A DNA stretch of 64,000 bases. It comes from a bacterium (GTDB lineage Bacteria; Bacillota; Clostridia; Oscillospirales; Acutalibacteraceae). Made by a program: the position numbers and the translations under genes. The stretch is taken from contig JALFLK010000010.1 in NCBI GenBank assembly GCA_022774755.1, forward strand, positions 1-64,000, given 5' to 3'. How positions within the stretch are numbered: the first letter of the stretch is position 1; each line of letters begins with the position of its first letter. Below, piece after piece: positions 36,377 through 44,367 of this stretch. The notes under the pieces were generated by a model. That model did not search any database and was not told the DNA's origin. It worked only from the letters and a program-made list of their open reading frames with translations.

Positions 36377-38377
36377 ATGACAAAAAAGATAATATCAACA
36401 GCCCTTGCGGTTTTAATGATAGTTGGCTGTTCTGCTCTTGTTGCAGGATGTAACAATACAGCCGAACAGCCCGTAACATCGGAATATAAGCTGGCTGAAA
36501 ACATTGAGGACGGCTCGATTCTCCATTGCTTTTCGTGGAATTTTGAAACAATTAAAAACTCAATGGCAGATATTGCGGCTTCGGGCTTTACGGCACTTCA
36601 GACCTCTCCCATAAACGAATGTCTTGAGGGCGAGGACGGCGGAATGGAGCTTTACGGCGACGGAAAATGGTACTACCACTATCAGCCCACAGACTGGACA
36701 ATCGGCAATTATCAGCTTGGTACTAAGGAACAGTTTAAAGAGATGTGCGATGAGGCGGATAAGTACGGAATAAAGGTTATTGTTGATGTAATACCAAACC
36801 ACACAACTCCGACAACTTCTAAAATAAATCAAAACCTTATTGACGCCGTCGGCGGTATGGATAAGCTGTACCATCAGAACTCACAGTATGATTTAAAAAA
36901 CTACGGAAACAGGCTTGAATGTACCACCTACAAAATGGGCGGACTGCCTGATGTAAACACTGAAAATCCCGATTTTCAGGAGTATTTTTTAAAGTATATT
37001 AACGAGTGCATCGACTTGGGTGCAGACGGTTTCCGCTACGATACGGCAAAGCACATCGGTTTGCCCGACGACCCTAAGGAGGACGACGGATATACAAATA
37101 ACTTTTGGGAAAGAGTTACAAAGGATATTCACAAGGCTGATTCAATCTTCAACTACGGCGAGGTTTTGCAGGGGAACAACGACCGCATAAACGATTATAT
37201 CAAAACAATCGGAAGAACCACCGCCAGCACCTATGGTTCAAGAATCAGAAACGCCGTTGTGCAGGAAAATCTGGATTCTTCAATGATAAAGGATTACTAC
37301 ATAAGCGAGGATAACCTTAATAATATTGTAACTTGGGTTGAATCTCACGACAACTACATAAACGACGGCAACTGGTCGCTGATGTCCGAAAAACAGATTG
37401 AGATGGCTTATGCTATCATTTCGGCAAGACAGGCGGGAACACCGCTGTTCTTTGACAGACCCTACGGTTCTTCACAGGAGGATCAATGGGGTATGAACAG
37501 AATCGGCGCCGCCGGAAGCGATATGTATAAAAGCGATATTGTCCGTGCCGTAAACTTTTTCAGAATTGCAATGAAAGGCGAGGACGAAAACCTTGTTAAG
37601 CCTATGGATAAATCCTCAGCCCTTGTTATTGAAAGAGGAGAAAAAGGCGCAGTTATAGTTAATCTTTCGGGAGAGCTTGAAACAGGCTTTGAAATCAATC
37701 TTCCCGACGGAACATATAAGAATCGTGTTGACGGCGAAACAGTCTACACCGTTAAGGGCGGAAAGCTCACAAGCGACAAGCCTGTTCCCGAAAACACAGT
37801 AGTTGTCCTCTATAACGACGGCTTTGTTAATTATGCAAAGCCTGCGTCCGTAGGTGTTGAAAACGCCGAATTCAATTATGCTCAGGATTCCGTTGACGTT
37901 ATCCTGAGATGCTCAGACGCCGTTAATTCAAAATACATTCTTGAGGTTGGAGATAAGGTGATAGATACCCCCTTTGAGGACGGCGACACGGTTAGAATTT
38001 CTCAGGATAAGGGCGCAACGGCTGTTTTGACTCTTACTGCCGAGAATCAGCAGGGCACGCCTGTATATAAGCAGTTTTTATTTACAAGACAGGGAGAAAA
38101 ATCAACCAACAAAATTGAAAAAGGCACAAAGGTTTACTTTACCAAGCCTGAGGGCTGGGGCAGTAAAATCAGCGCATATGTTTACGCCGACGACGGCGAA
38201 GAAACAGCATGGCCGGGACTTTTGATGAAGGACGAGGGCGACGGAAAATACAGTTATCAGTTTACCGATGACTGGACATCTCCCAGAATTATCTTTAACG
38301 ACGGGTCAAAGCAGTACCCTGCCGCTAATGAGCCGGGACTATTGGTTGAAGCCGATAAAACATACACCGCAGAGTGA
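36377..38377 (+). CDS. Lipoprotein alpha-amylase (GH13) with C-terminal CBM26-like module
   Basis: It is a 666-residue exported starch-degrading enzyme. I start at ATG 36377 after GGGAGGAAGC. The signal peptide ends in the lipobox LVAGC. GH13 regions are VIVDVIPNHTTP (I), GADGFRYDTAKHIG (II, nucleophile Asp), FNYGEVLQGN (III, acid/base Glu) and WVESHDNY (IV). After a beta-sandwich stretch, the last ~85 residues (KVYFTKPEGWGSKISAYVYADDG...AWPG) resemble starch-binding CBM26. It starts 26 nt after the TPM gene and ends at a terminator. Predicted to sit on the outer face of the cell membrane. Confidence 0.9.
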   Translation: MTKKIISTALAVLMIVGCSALVAGCNNTAEQPVTSEYKLAENIEDGSILHCFSWNFETIKNSMADIAASGFTALQTSPINECLEGEDGGMELYGDGKWYYHYQPTDWTIGNYQLGTKEQFKEMCDEADKYGIKVIVDVIPNHTTPTTSKINQNLIDAVGGMDKLYHQNSQYDLKNYGNRLECTTYKMGGLPDVNTENPDFQEYFLKYINECIDLGADGFRYDTAKHIGLPDDPKEDDGYTNNFWERVTKDIHKADSIFNYGEVLQGNNDRINDYIKTIGRTTASTYGSRIRNAVVQENLDSSMIKDYYISEDNLNNIVTWVESHDNYINDGNWSLMSEKQIEMAYAIISARQAGTPLFFDRPYGSSQEDQWGMNRIGAAGSDMYKSDIVRAVNFFRIAMKGEDENLVKPMDKSSALVIERGEKGAVIVNLSGELETGFEINLPDGTYKNRVDGETVYTVKGGKLTSDKPVPENTVVVLYNDGFVNYAKPASVGVENAEFNYAQDSVDVILRCSDAVNSKYILEVGDKVIDTPFEDGDTVRISQDKGATAVLTLTAENQQGTPVYKQFLFTRQGEKSTNKIEKGTKVYFTKPEGWGSKISAYVYADDGEETAWPGLLMKDEGDGKYSYQFTDDWTSPRIIFNDGSKQYPAANEPGLLVEADKTYTAE

Positions 38378-38427
38378 TTTATCCCATGGTGGTTTAAAAG
38401 CCATATTAAATACTTGAAAAAAAGAAC

Positions 38428-38463
38428 AGGACTGTATCGCTTTTTGGGCGGTACAGTCCTTGG
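38428..38463 (+). terminator. Terminator after the lipoprotein amylase
   Basis: AGGACTGTATCGC and GCGGTACAGTCCT form a 13-bp stem (one T-G wobble) around TTTTTGG. The tail is TGGTTTAT, so the T run is poor. Confidence 0.7.
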
Positions 38464-38557
38464 TTTATCAGAAATTCTATTTTTGCGTTTTGCGCCAAAA
38501 GACACTCCGGAATTATGCGAGGCGGCCTGCTTAAAATAAAAAGCTTTTTGTCGTCAG

Positions 38558-38628
38558 AACTTTTCGCTCGGGAATAAAAGTCCCGAATCAGGTGAAGCTG
38601 TCTGCACGAAGCAAAAACCACGAAGCAA
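38558..38628 (+). repeat. 71-bp direct repeat, copy A (dispersed-repeat family)
   Basis: It matches 38647-38717 at 70 of 71 positions, with an 18-bp spacer between the two copies. It contains TCGGGA..TCCCGA, a 6-bp hairpin, and AAGCTGTCTGCACG, the core shared with the 85-bp copies at 17200 and 44091, together with GCTCGGGxATAAAAG shared with the latter. Confidence 0.9.
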
Positions 38629-38646
38629 GAAAATTAGTACAGGCAA

Positions 38647-38717
38647 AACTTTTCGCTCGGGAATAAAAGTCCCGAATCAGGTGAAGCTGTCTGCACGAAG
38701 CAAAAAACACGAAGCAA
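38647..38717 (+). repeat. 71-bp direct repeat, copy B (dispersed-repeat family)
   Basis: Second copy of the same unit, one base different (AAAAAACAC against AAAAACCAC). It ends four bases before the 3' end of the TSCPD gene. The stretch 38464-38557 between the terminator and copy A holds nothing I can identify. Confidence 0.9.
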
Positions 38718-38721
38718 AAAA

Positions 38722-38973
38722 TTATTTGGAGGATAAGGCTTCTTCAAGAGCATATGCAAGCTGGTCGGGGCAAGAGGTTCCACGACCGTTGCAGTCGATT
38801 CCCTTTAATCTTTTTATTGCCTCACGGGCGTCCATTCCTATGACAAGACTGCATATGCCCTGGCTGTTGCCGTTGCATCCTCCTAAAATTCTGCAATCCT
38901 TAATAATTCCGTTTTCAATCTCAACGGTCATTCGGCGTGAGCATACTCCTCTTGGAGTGTAATCGTATTTCAT
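38722..38973 (-). CDS. TSCPD-domain protein (TIGR03905 type)
   Basis: This 83-residue protein is a stand-alone TSCPD domain, named for the TSCPDQLAYAL motif near its C-terminus. The domain is otherwise found at the end of some ribonucleotide reductases. Conserved cysteines occur in RGVCSRR, GGCNGNSQGICSL and GIDCNGRGTSCPD. Start ATG 38973 follows AAGGAAG. It is monocistronic and convergent with the amylase operon. Metal binding is plausible from the cysteines, but the function is not known. Confidence 0.9.
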   Translation of the reverse strand: MKYDYTPRGVCSRRMTVEIENGIIKDCRILGGCNGNSQGICSLVIGMDAREAIKRLKGIDCNGRGTSCPDQLAYALEEALSSK

Positions 38974-39130
38974 TTAATTCAACTTCCTTTTTATTTTTTT
39001 ACTATTCTATCATAAATACAGCGGAAAATAAAGTGCTTTGTTTAAGAGGAAATAAATTTAATTTTTATTATTCTTTTAAATTATTCCGACTTCAGAAAAA
39101 CTGTGATATTATTATGTAAATTATTTGTTT

Positions 39131-39197
39131 GGGAACACTGATTAAATCCTTTGCGCATATTGAGATCAGCTTTTTGCGTGGTTTATTCAGCGGTTCC
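39131..39197. repeat. Putative small MITE-like element with imperfect terminal inverted repeats
   Basis: GGGAACACTGATTAAATCC at the left and the reverse complement of the right end (GGAACCGCTGAATAAACCA) agree at most positions over ~19 bases. The centre holds GCGCATATTGAGA. It lies 23 nt upstream of the DnaD-type gene, so it may carry part of that gene's leader. No clear target duplication is visible. Evidence is moderate. Confidence 0.4.
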
Positions 39198-39220
39198 TTA
39201 GTTAGGTTCGGAGATAAGGT

Positions 39221-40306
39221 ATGTCATTTCGTATAAATTTAGGCAGTTGGGGTTCCGTGTTTGCAGTGCCCTCCAAGGTTGCCGATGAAAAATTAAAACT
39301 GAGCAGTGGTTTTCAGCTTAAAGTGCTTTTGTATATTTTGGGGCATAATAACGAGGAATTTACAAATAAGCAAATCGGAGAAGCTTTAGGTATGCACGAA
39401 GACGATGTCAAGGACGCCTTGACCTATTGGGTGAACGAGGGGATACTGTGCTTTTCCCAAGACAGCTTTGCTCCCAGACCCCAAGTGGCAAATGATGCAA
39501 ACATTCAGACAAAAAGCAAAAGCGAAGAAAACGGCTCCGTCAGCGTCGGAAAGACCGTTACAGAAAAAACTGTTGCCGAAAAAACCGACAAAAATGATGA
39601 AAAGCCAAAGGCTGTTATGTCACGGCCGCAAAAGCCAAGCCATACAAGAATCTCAATGCTGGCGGCAAATGACAAGACATTGGTTGACCTTCTCAACGAT
39701 GTTCAGATGGTGCTGAAAAAGACATTGTCGAATGTAGAAACCGCAACGATTGTTTATCTTTACGACACCTGCGGTCTTTCGGCGCCTGTTATTATGATGC
39801 TTGTGGAGTACTGCATTGCCATAAATAAACCCAACGCCAGAACTATTGAAAGAATTGGTGTCCAGTGGGCAGACGAGGGCGTGGAAACCGTCTTTGACGC
39901 AGAGCAGAAAATCACCGCCGTCCGTCAGTCAAATGCGGATTTTGCAAAGGTCGCTTCGGTTTTCGGAATACATATTCCCGGAACGCCTACGGCTAAACAG
40001 CTTGAATATGCAAACCGCTGGGTAAGCCAATGGAAATTTTCCGATGAGATGCTGAGAGAGGCATACGAACGGTGCATTGATACAAAGGGCGAGATGAAGT
40101 TTTCGTATATTGACGGAATCTTAAAACGCTGGAATAACGAAAATATCCGAAACAAGGATGAACTGCAAAAGAATTCATTATCCCCGAGAAAACCTAAAAA
40201 GCCGGCAAACTCTGCACCGAGGAATCAGCTTCAGCAAAAGCCTTCCTACGACATTGAAAGTCTTGAAAAACAGAGCTTTTTTGACGATGATAGTTTTTCT
40301 TATTAG
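39221..40306 (+). CDS. DnaD-domain replication protein
   Basis: The 361-residue protein has an N-terminal winged-helix region (KLSSGFQLKVLLYILGHNNEEFTNKQIGEALGMHEDDVKDALTYWVNEG). A low-complexity Lys/Glu/Thr linker (~90-145) follows, then a DnaD/DnaB_2 domain (~150-230), and a C-terminal DnaD-type segment with KQLEYANRWVSQWKFSDEMLREAYE...FSYIDGILKRW. DnaD/DnaB proteins help load the replicative helicase in Bacillota. The next gene is a DnaI/DnaC-like loader, which supports that role. The ribosome site GGAGATAAGG is close. Confidence 0.9.
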   Translation: MSFRINLGSWGSVFAVPSKVADEKLKLSSGFQLKVLLYILGHNNEEFTNKQIGEALGMHEDDVKDALTYWVNEGILCFSQDSFAPRPQVANDANIQTKSKSEENGSVSVGKTVTEKTVAEKTDKNDEKPKAVMSRPQKPSHTRISMLAANDKTLVDLLNDVQMVLKKTLSNVETATIVYLYDTCGLSAPVIMMLVEYCIAINKPNARTIERIGVQWADEGVETVFDAEQKITAVRQSNADFAKVASVFGIHIPGTPTAKQLEYANRWVSQWKFSDEMLREAYERCIDTKGEMKFSYIDGILKRWNNENIRNKDELQKNSLSPRKPKKPANSAPRNQLQQKPSYDIESLEKQSFFDDDSFSY

Positions 40307-40364
40307 TATTTACAATTCGTTTACATATTTTGCGCCTGAAAAGGCGGGCATATGAGGTGCTAAA

Positions 40365-41369
40365 ATGAGTTACAGCAAAGAAATATACGGCAAAGCAACA
40401 GATATTATCAACAACCGCAGGTTAAAGGCTCAGCGTGAGGCAGAGTTCCGCCGTGAAAAAATATTCGCTGAACATCCCGATATTGAAAAATTAAACAGAG
40501 AAATCTCCTCCTGCGGAATAATGGCGGCAAAGGCTGTGTTTATGGGCAGTGATGTTAAGACTGAGCTTAACAATCTAAAAGAAAAAAGCCTGTCTTTGCA
40601 GGAAAAGCTGAAAAAACGCCTTGTTGAATCAGGCTGCACCGCAAATGCCCTTGAGCCTCATTATTTTTGCACAGTGTGCGAAGACACAGGCTATTATGAG
40701 GAAAATAACAAGACGCTTGTATGTGACTGTCTGAAAAAGGCTTTGATTAAATGCAGCTGCGACGCTCTCAACGAATCATCTCCCTTAAAGCTTTGCACAT
40801 TTGATGATTTTTCTCTTAATCATTACAGCAATGACGCTCAGCCCGGCGAAACTTCGGACTATCGTAAGATGAGCAGAATATTGGAGTTTTGCAAAAATTA
40901 CGCCGAAAACTTTTCAAATAATTCAAAAAGCATATTGATGAGGGGCGCAACAGGCTTAGGCAAAACTCACCTGAGCCTTGCAATAGCAAACGAGGTTATT
41001 CAAATGGGGTACAGCGCCGTCTATGTTTCAGCTCCCGTAATCCTGTCTAAGCTTGAAAAAGAGCATTTTTCCAACAATTATAATGCAGAGGAGGAAACCT
41101 TGTCTGCATTGATGGACTGCGACCTGCTCATTATTGACGATTTGGGCACGGAATTTATGAATAATTTTTCTGTTTCGGAAATATATAATATTTTCAACTC
41201 CCGTTTGCTCAGAAGTAAACCGGTTATCATTAACACAAATTTGACTTTAAAAGAGATAGAGTCAGCCTATACCCAACGCTTTTTATCAAGAATCGCAGGC
41301 TGTGCCGTCAGACTGGATTTTGTAGGCAGCGATGTGAGAATAAGCGGAGAAAAGAAAAGAAATTTTTAA
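40365..41369 (+). CDS. DnaI/DnaC-like replicative helicase loader (AAA+)
   Basis: This 334-residue ATPase has a helical N-terminus and a cysteine cluster (CTVCEDTGYYEENNKTLVCDCLKK, residues ~105-128) like the zinc-binding part of Bacillus DnaI. The AAA+ core follows, with Walker A MRGATGLGKTHLSLAI, Walker B DLLIIDDLGTEF, sensor I VIINTNL and the arginine-finger region AYTQRFLSRI. It probably delivers DnaB/DnaC helicase to the origin with the DnaD-type protein encoded 58 nt upstream. IstB-type transposition ATPases share the core, but the cysteine cluster and context favour DnaI. Confidence 0.9.
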   Translation: MSYSKEIYGKATDIINNRRLKAQREAEFRREKIFAEHPDIEKLNREISSCGIMAAKAVFMGSDVKTELNNLKEKSLSLQEKLKKRLVESGCTANALEPHYFCTVCEDTGYYEENNKTLVCDCLKKALIKCSCDALNESSPLKLCTFDDFSLNHYSNDAQPGETSDYRKMSRILEFCKNYAENFSNNSKSILMRGATGLGKTHLSLAIANEVIQMGYSAVYVSAPVILSKLEKEHFSNNYNAEEETLSALMDCDLLIIDDLGTEFMNNFSVSEIYNIFNSRLLRSKPVIINTNLTLKEIESAYTQRFLSRIAGCAVRLDFVGSDVRISGEKKRNF

Positions 41370-41465
41370 AATTTCGGTATTCTTTAGTATTTGGATAATC
41401 ACAGGATGAATTATAGTCTTATAATCAAAAAATTTTTAAAAAATCATCTTTTTTAAAATAATTAC

Positions 41466-41494
41466 TTGACATTTCAGCCATTTGTTATTATAAT
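41466..41494 (+). promoter_or_regulatory. Consensus promoter for the tRNA pair
   Basis: A perfect TTGACA (41466-41471), 17-bp spacer and perfect TATAAT (41489-41494) end 27 nt before tRNA-Gln. Confidence 0.93.
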
Positions 41495-41521
41495 AACTAA
41501 TGTTGCACGCAAGTGTTATTT

Positions 41522-41595
41522 TGAGGAATAGTGTAACGGTAGCACGACAGACTCTGACTCTGTTTGTTGGGGTTCGAATCCCTATTCCTCAGCCA
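41522..41595 (+). tRNA. tRNA-Gln (anticodon CTG), CCA encoded
   Basis: The acceptor stem TGAGGAA pairs with TTCCTCA, followed by discriminator G and an encoded CCA. The anticodon arm is ACAGA-CTCTGAC-TCTGT, giving anticodon CTG (codon CAG). D-arm GTGTAACGGTAGCAC and T-arm TGGGGTTCGAATCCCTA are regular. The G73 discriminator fits glutamine identity. Confidence 0.96.
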
Positions 41596-41600
41596 CAAAT

Positions 41601-41626
41601 AGCCCCGATGATTCGGGGCTGTTTTT
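41601..41626 (+). terminator. Terminator-like hairpin between the two tRNA genes
   Basis: AGCCCCGA pairs with TCGGGGCT around a TGAT loop and is followed by GTTTTT. It lies between tRNA-Gln (ends 41595) and tRNA-Pro (starts 41631), leaving no room for a separate promoter for the second tRNA. Confidence 0.8.
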
Positions 41627-41630
41627 AAAT

Positions 41631-41707
41631 CGAGGTGTAGCGCAGTTTGGTAGCGCACATCGTTCGGGACGATGGGGCCGCAAGTTCGAATCTTGTCACC
41701 TCGACCA
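41631..41707 (+). tRNA. tRNA-Pro (anticodon CGG), CCA encoded
   Basis: The acceptor stem CGAGGTG pairs with CACCTCG, discriminator A, then an encoded CCA. The anticodon arm CATCG-TTCGGGA-CGATG gives CGG (codon CCG). D-arm GCGCAGTTTGGTAGCGC and T-arm with GTTCGAATC are regular. It sits only 5 nt after a terminator-like hairpin. Confidence 0.96.
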
Positions 41708-41747
41708 TTTGATTATTATATTCTTTTATATATTTTGGAGGTATATA

Positions 41748-42212
41748 ATGAAGAAGGTTTTAAGCGTTCTTTGTGTTGCCGTGCTGTCCCTCTGCGCTTT
41801 GTGCAGCTGCGGAGCAAAAGAGGCAGACCTTACTCAGGTTATGGCTGATATTAACGCAAAGTATGACACAAAAGAGCTTACGGCGGTTACTGATGTAAAC
41901 GATTTAAAGACATATTATCAGATTGAGCCTGCCGATGTTAAGCAGTTTGCCGCAGAGATTAACGAAAACAGCTCCGACGCACCGGTTGAGATAGTAATGG
42001 TAGAGGCTGTTGATTCTTCTGCAGCACAGCGTGTTTCATCAAAGCTTACAAACAGATATAACTCAATTTACAATATGTATGCTTCATACAGCGCAGAACA
42101 GCTTGACTTAATTAAAAACTGTTCTGTTACAACCGACGGCAACTATGTTTCTATGATTGTTTCCAAGGACGCTTCTGGAATGTTGGAGATTTACAACAAG
42201 GCTATTAAATAA
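41748..42212 (+). CDS. DUF4358 family lipoprotein
   Basis: The 154-residue product, from ATG 41748 after GGAGGTATAT, has a signal peptide (MKKVLSVLCVAVLSLCALCSCG) with a probable lipobox LCSC. A DUF4358-type domain follows with the characteristic VEIVMVEAVDSS, a ~40-residue amphipathic helix, and LIKNCSVTTDGNYVSMIVSKDA. Members are abundant in gut Clostridia; function is not known. It starts 40 nt after tRNA-Pro with no separate promoter evident, so it may share that transcript. Confidence 0.83.
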   Translation: MKKVLSVLCVAVLSLCALCSCGAKEADLTQVMADINAKYDTKELTAVTDVNDLKTYYQIEPADVKQFAAEINENSSDAPVEIVMVEAVDSSAAQRVSSKLTNRYNSIYNMYASYSAEQLDLIKNCSVTTDGNYVSMIVSKDASGMLEIYNKAIK

Positions 42213-42256
42213 GCTGAATTTTATAATTCTAAATCGTATATAAAACATCACATACA

Positions 42257-42284
42257 AAAAAGAGGTGCATTTGCACCTCTTTTT
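42257..42284 (+). terminator. Terminator after the DUF4358 lipoprotein
   Basis: AGAGGTGCA pairs with TGCACCTCT around TT, flanked by A and T runs (AAAA...TTTTT). A classic rho-independent terminator. Confidence 0.9.
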
Positions 42285-42413
42285 CATTTACATTTCTTTA
42301 TAATTTTGAGTAAATTTGAGAGTAATTGATTTTTGTTTTTTATAAAAGTAATTTGAATCAAACTGATTTTTCCCGGCATTAACTTTCAGCCATATAGATT
42401 TTTGTTAGATAAT

Positions 42414-42432
42414 GCTGTCTGCACGGAGCAAA
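42414..42432 (+). repeat. Partial copy of the dispersed-repeat core
   Basis: GCTGTCTGCACGGAGCAAA matches the core of the 71-bp and 85-bp repeats. The sequence to its left has only weak resemblance, so this is a fragment at most. It lies two bases beyond the folT stop codon on the opposite strand. Confidence 0.55.
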
Positions 42433-42433
42433 C

Positions 42434-42994
42434 TCATTTGTTCTTTATTGCCTTAATTTGCGGAATACGGGTAACTGCTTTTGCCAATGTAAGTGTAATT
42501 AAAATTTCAGGAACTGCTAAAATCAGAGCTTGCAGGGCTCTTGTGCCAAGCGTAATAAGGAAAGGCAGACCGAATGCTATATTAAGCCAGAGCGTGCCTA
42601 AAAAAATGTGGATAAACACGGCGTTAATTACATAGGAAATTAAAAGCCTTACAATCGTGCAGTTGTTCTTGTAAAGAAACAGCCCGAAGAGAATACCGGT
42701 CAGAATTCCGCTTATTGTAAATCCGGGGAAGTATGCCCCCTGAGGGCTTAGGATATAAGAGATAATGTCTCCCAAACCGCCTACGCAGGCGCCTGCAACA
42801 GGACCGTACATTATGCAGACAAGCATAAGGGGAATAAATGCAAAGCCGAATTTCATTGACGGGGCAAACGCAAGGGTTAAATTGCCGAAATACCCCAGTA
42901 CAATCCGCAGTGCCAGCAACATTCCGATTGCGCACAGGGAATAGGGATGAGAAAGCTCTTTTGCGCTTTTTTTGAACTGATTTAAAATATACAT
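42434..42994 (-). CDS. folT: ECF transporter substrate-binding component FolT (folate)
   Basis: The 186-residue integral membrane protein has about six helices of the ECF S-component fold. FGFAFIPLMLVCIMYGPVAGACVGGLGDIISYILSPQGAYFPGFTISGILTG is the conserved FolT/ThiT-like core. The AlaXXXAla-like motif for binding the T component is in the first helix (ALRIVLGYF region). The ATG follows AGGAGG by five bases. A THF riboswitch lies directly upstream, which supports folate as substrate. It needs EcfT and EcfA from elsewhere; an ecfA starts at 63431. Confidence 0.9.
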   Translation of the reverse strand: MYILNQFKKSAKELSHPYSLCAIGMLLALRIVLGYFGNLTLAFAPSMKFGFAFIPLMLVCIMYGPVAGACVGGLGDIISYILSPQGAYFPGFTISGILTGILFGLFLYKNNCTIVRLLISYVINAVFIHIFLGTLWLNIAFGLPFLITLGTRALQALILAVPEILITLTLAKAVTRIPQIKAIKNK

Positions 42995-43054
42995 AAAAAC
43001 CTCCTGGTGTGTGTTGTTACATTAGGAGGCAGATCGCTAATCAAAAATCAGCAT

Positions 43055-43199
43055 AAAAAAGCGGACAGATGCTCATCTGCCCGCCGGGAATCGTCCTAAA
43101 GTAACAGCGGGATGCAAATTTTGTACCGCAGGCTACGCCTTTCGTTCCCTTGACAACTCCCCGTTCAAAGGACACTTTACGCACAAAATTCTACTCTGT
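43055..43199 (-). promoter_or_regulatory. Tetrahydrofolate (THF) riboswitch with intrinsic terminator
   Basis: The minus-strand RNA from 43199 shows ACAGAGTAG, GTGCGTAAAGTG, GAACGGGGAGTTGTC, ACGAAAGGCG..GCCTGCGGTA and GCATCCCGCTGT. This matches the THF aptamer in order and spacing (43104-43199). Downstream, GCGGGCAGATG and CATCTGTCCGC form an 11-bp stem followed by TTTTTT (43055-43084), the expression platform. High folate should stop transcription before folT. Confidence 0.92.
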
Positions 43200-43209
43200 G
43201 AACATATTT

Positions 43210-43237
43210 ATTATATCACCGTTTGCGCCTTTGTCAA
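43210..43237 (-). promoter_or_regulatory. Consensus promoter for the THF riboswitch-folT transcript
   Basis: On the minus strand a perfect TTGACA (43232-43237), a 16-bp spacer and a perfect TATAAT (43210-43215) end about 10 nt before the aptamer. Confidence 0.92.
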
Positions 43238-43262
43238 TACTTTGCTTTAATGATTTATCAGG

Positions 43263-43970
43263 TTAAATTACGCCGTTAAAGGCAAGTACAATCAAAACGC
43301 AGGTGAGAAGCACCAGAGATCCGGTAATAATTGTGCCGGCTATTGCAGGGACGCCGCCGCTGTTTGAAGCCTTGCTTTCGGGAATCAGGTTTTGCTTTCT
43401 CAGGGCGCTTACAATGGGCTTATAAAGAACAAGCACAATACCGCCGTTGATTGCCGCTTTGAGCAGATTAAAGGGAATAAAAGCAGGAATCAGCAGAGAT
43501 ACTACCGCTTCTCTGGGCACATTCATATACATAGGGGTCACGATGTAATTCCACAGAACCATTGCGACGGTTGCTGCGGTGGTGCCAACGGCTAATCCAG
43601 CAACGGCAGAGGCGACAGTGCGCCTGTTTTTGTAAATCAGAGCCGCCGGACATACAAAGCACCCTGTGGCAATTATGTTCATAATACAGCCGATTATGCC
43701 TGTGTCGCTTATTGTAAACATCTCTACAAGGCATACGGCGACAGTCATTGAAATTCCCGAAAGAGGTCCGAAAATAAATGCGCCGATCATTATTATTGCA
43801 CATTTAAATTCTAAATCAAGAAAAGGCACGGCAGGAATAATAGGAAGCCTGAAAATCATTACAGCCACATACGCCATAGCCGTAATAAGCCCCAGAATCG
43901 CCAGCTTTTTCGTGCGGTAAGTGCGGTCCTCACCGGAAATCAGTTTTGGTTCTTTTGTTTTGCTAATCAT
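43263..43970 (-). CDS. ribU: ECF transporter substrate-binding component RibU (riboflavin)
   Basis: The 235-residue membrane protein has about five or six helices. KKLAILGLITAMAYVAVMIFRLPIIPAVPFLDLEFKCAIIMIGAFIFGPLSG matches the RibU signature, including the P...FLxxE/D-K loop and the GPxSG motif. The first ~20 residues are a charged extension, and the C-terminal helix follows a Ser/Gly linker. The FMN riboswitch upstream confirms riboflavin as the likely substrate. ATG 43970 follows AGGAGG. It needs a shared ECF energising module. Confidence 0.92.
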   Translation of the reverse strand: MISKTKEPKLISGEDRTYRTKKLAILGLITAMAYVAVMIFRLPIIPAVPFLDLEFKCAIIMIGAFIFGPLSGISMTVAVCLVEMFTISDTGIIGCIMNIIATGCFVCPAALIYKNRRTVASAVAGLAVGTTAATVAMVLWNYIVTPMYMNVPREAVVSLLIPAFIPFNLLKAAINGGIVLVLYKPIVSALRKQNLIPESKASNSGGVPAIAGTIITGSLVLLTCVLIVLAFNGVI

Positions 43971-44090
43971 AATAAATCCTCCTTTGCGGTTGTCGACTTC
44001 AATCTTTGCAGACGGTGTTATAAAAGATTACACCCGCATATCCGACTGTTTCGGAGAGATTTTTACCGGAAAGTAAAAAAGTCGAGTACC

Positions 44091-44175
44091 TCGACACGCA
44101 ATCCGTGCAGACAGCTTTTGCTGAAAACAGCCTTTTATGCCCGAGCACAGCCTAGCAATTTCCTATAATGTAAAA
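44091..44175 (-). repeat. Dispersed ~85 bp intergenic repeat, copy 2
   Basis: The minus strand matches copy 1 (17200-17284) along its full length. Here too the element begins in the T run of a terminator, that of the FMN riboswitch, and therefore lies in the ribU 5' leader. A separate GTCGAG/CTCGAC hairpin (44080-44094) sits at its far end. The remainder of the leader (43971-44079) has no other feature I recognise. Confidence 0.85.
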
Positions 44176-44355
44176 AAAGCTCCGCTTTTAAGCGGAGCGA
44201 ATAAGTAAAACAAGCTGTGCCTTAAAAATTTGACAAAGCCGTTTATCTTCTTTCATCCGGACTGTACCGTCGGCACCTGAATTTCACAGGTTCGGCAAGC
44301 AAAAGCTTGTTAGCGGGCTATACCGCCGGTGAGGAATTGCACCTCGCCCCGAAGA
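44172..44355 (-). promoter_or_regulatory. FMN riboswitch (RFN element) with intrinsic terminator
   Basis: The minus strand from 44355 reads GTCTTCGGGGCGAGG, CCTCACCGGCGGTATAGCCC, GCCGACGGTACAGTCCGGAT and GAAAGAAGAT. This is the conserved RFN aptamer (44245-44355). About 45 nt later GCTCCGCTT pairs with AAGCGGAGC followed by seven T (44172-44198). FMN binding should terminate transcription ahead of ribU. Confidence 0.96.
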
Positions 44356-44367
44356 CAACCTAATATT

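Noticed and set aside
38558-38717. Direct repeats as a CRISPR array
   Set aside because: Two 71-bp copies with an 18-bp spacer are too long and too few, and no cas genes are present.
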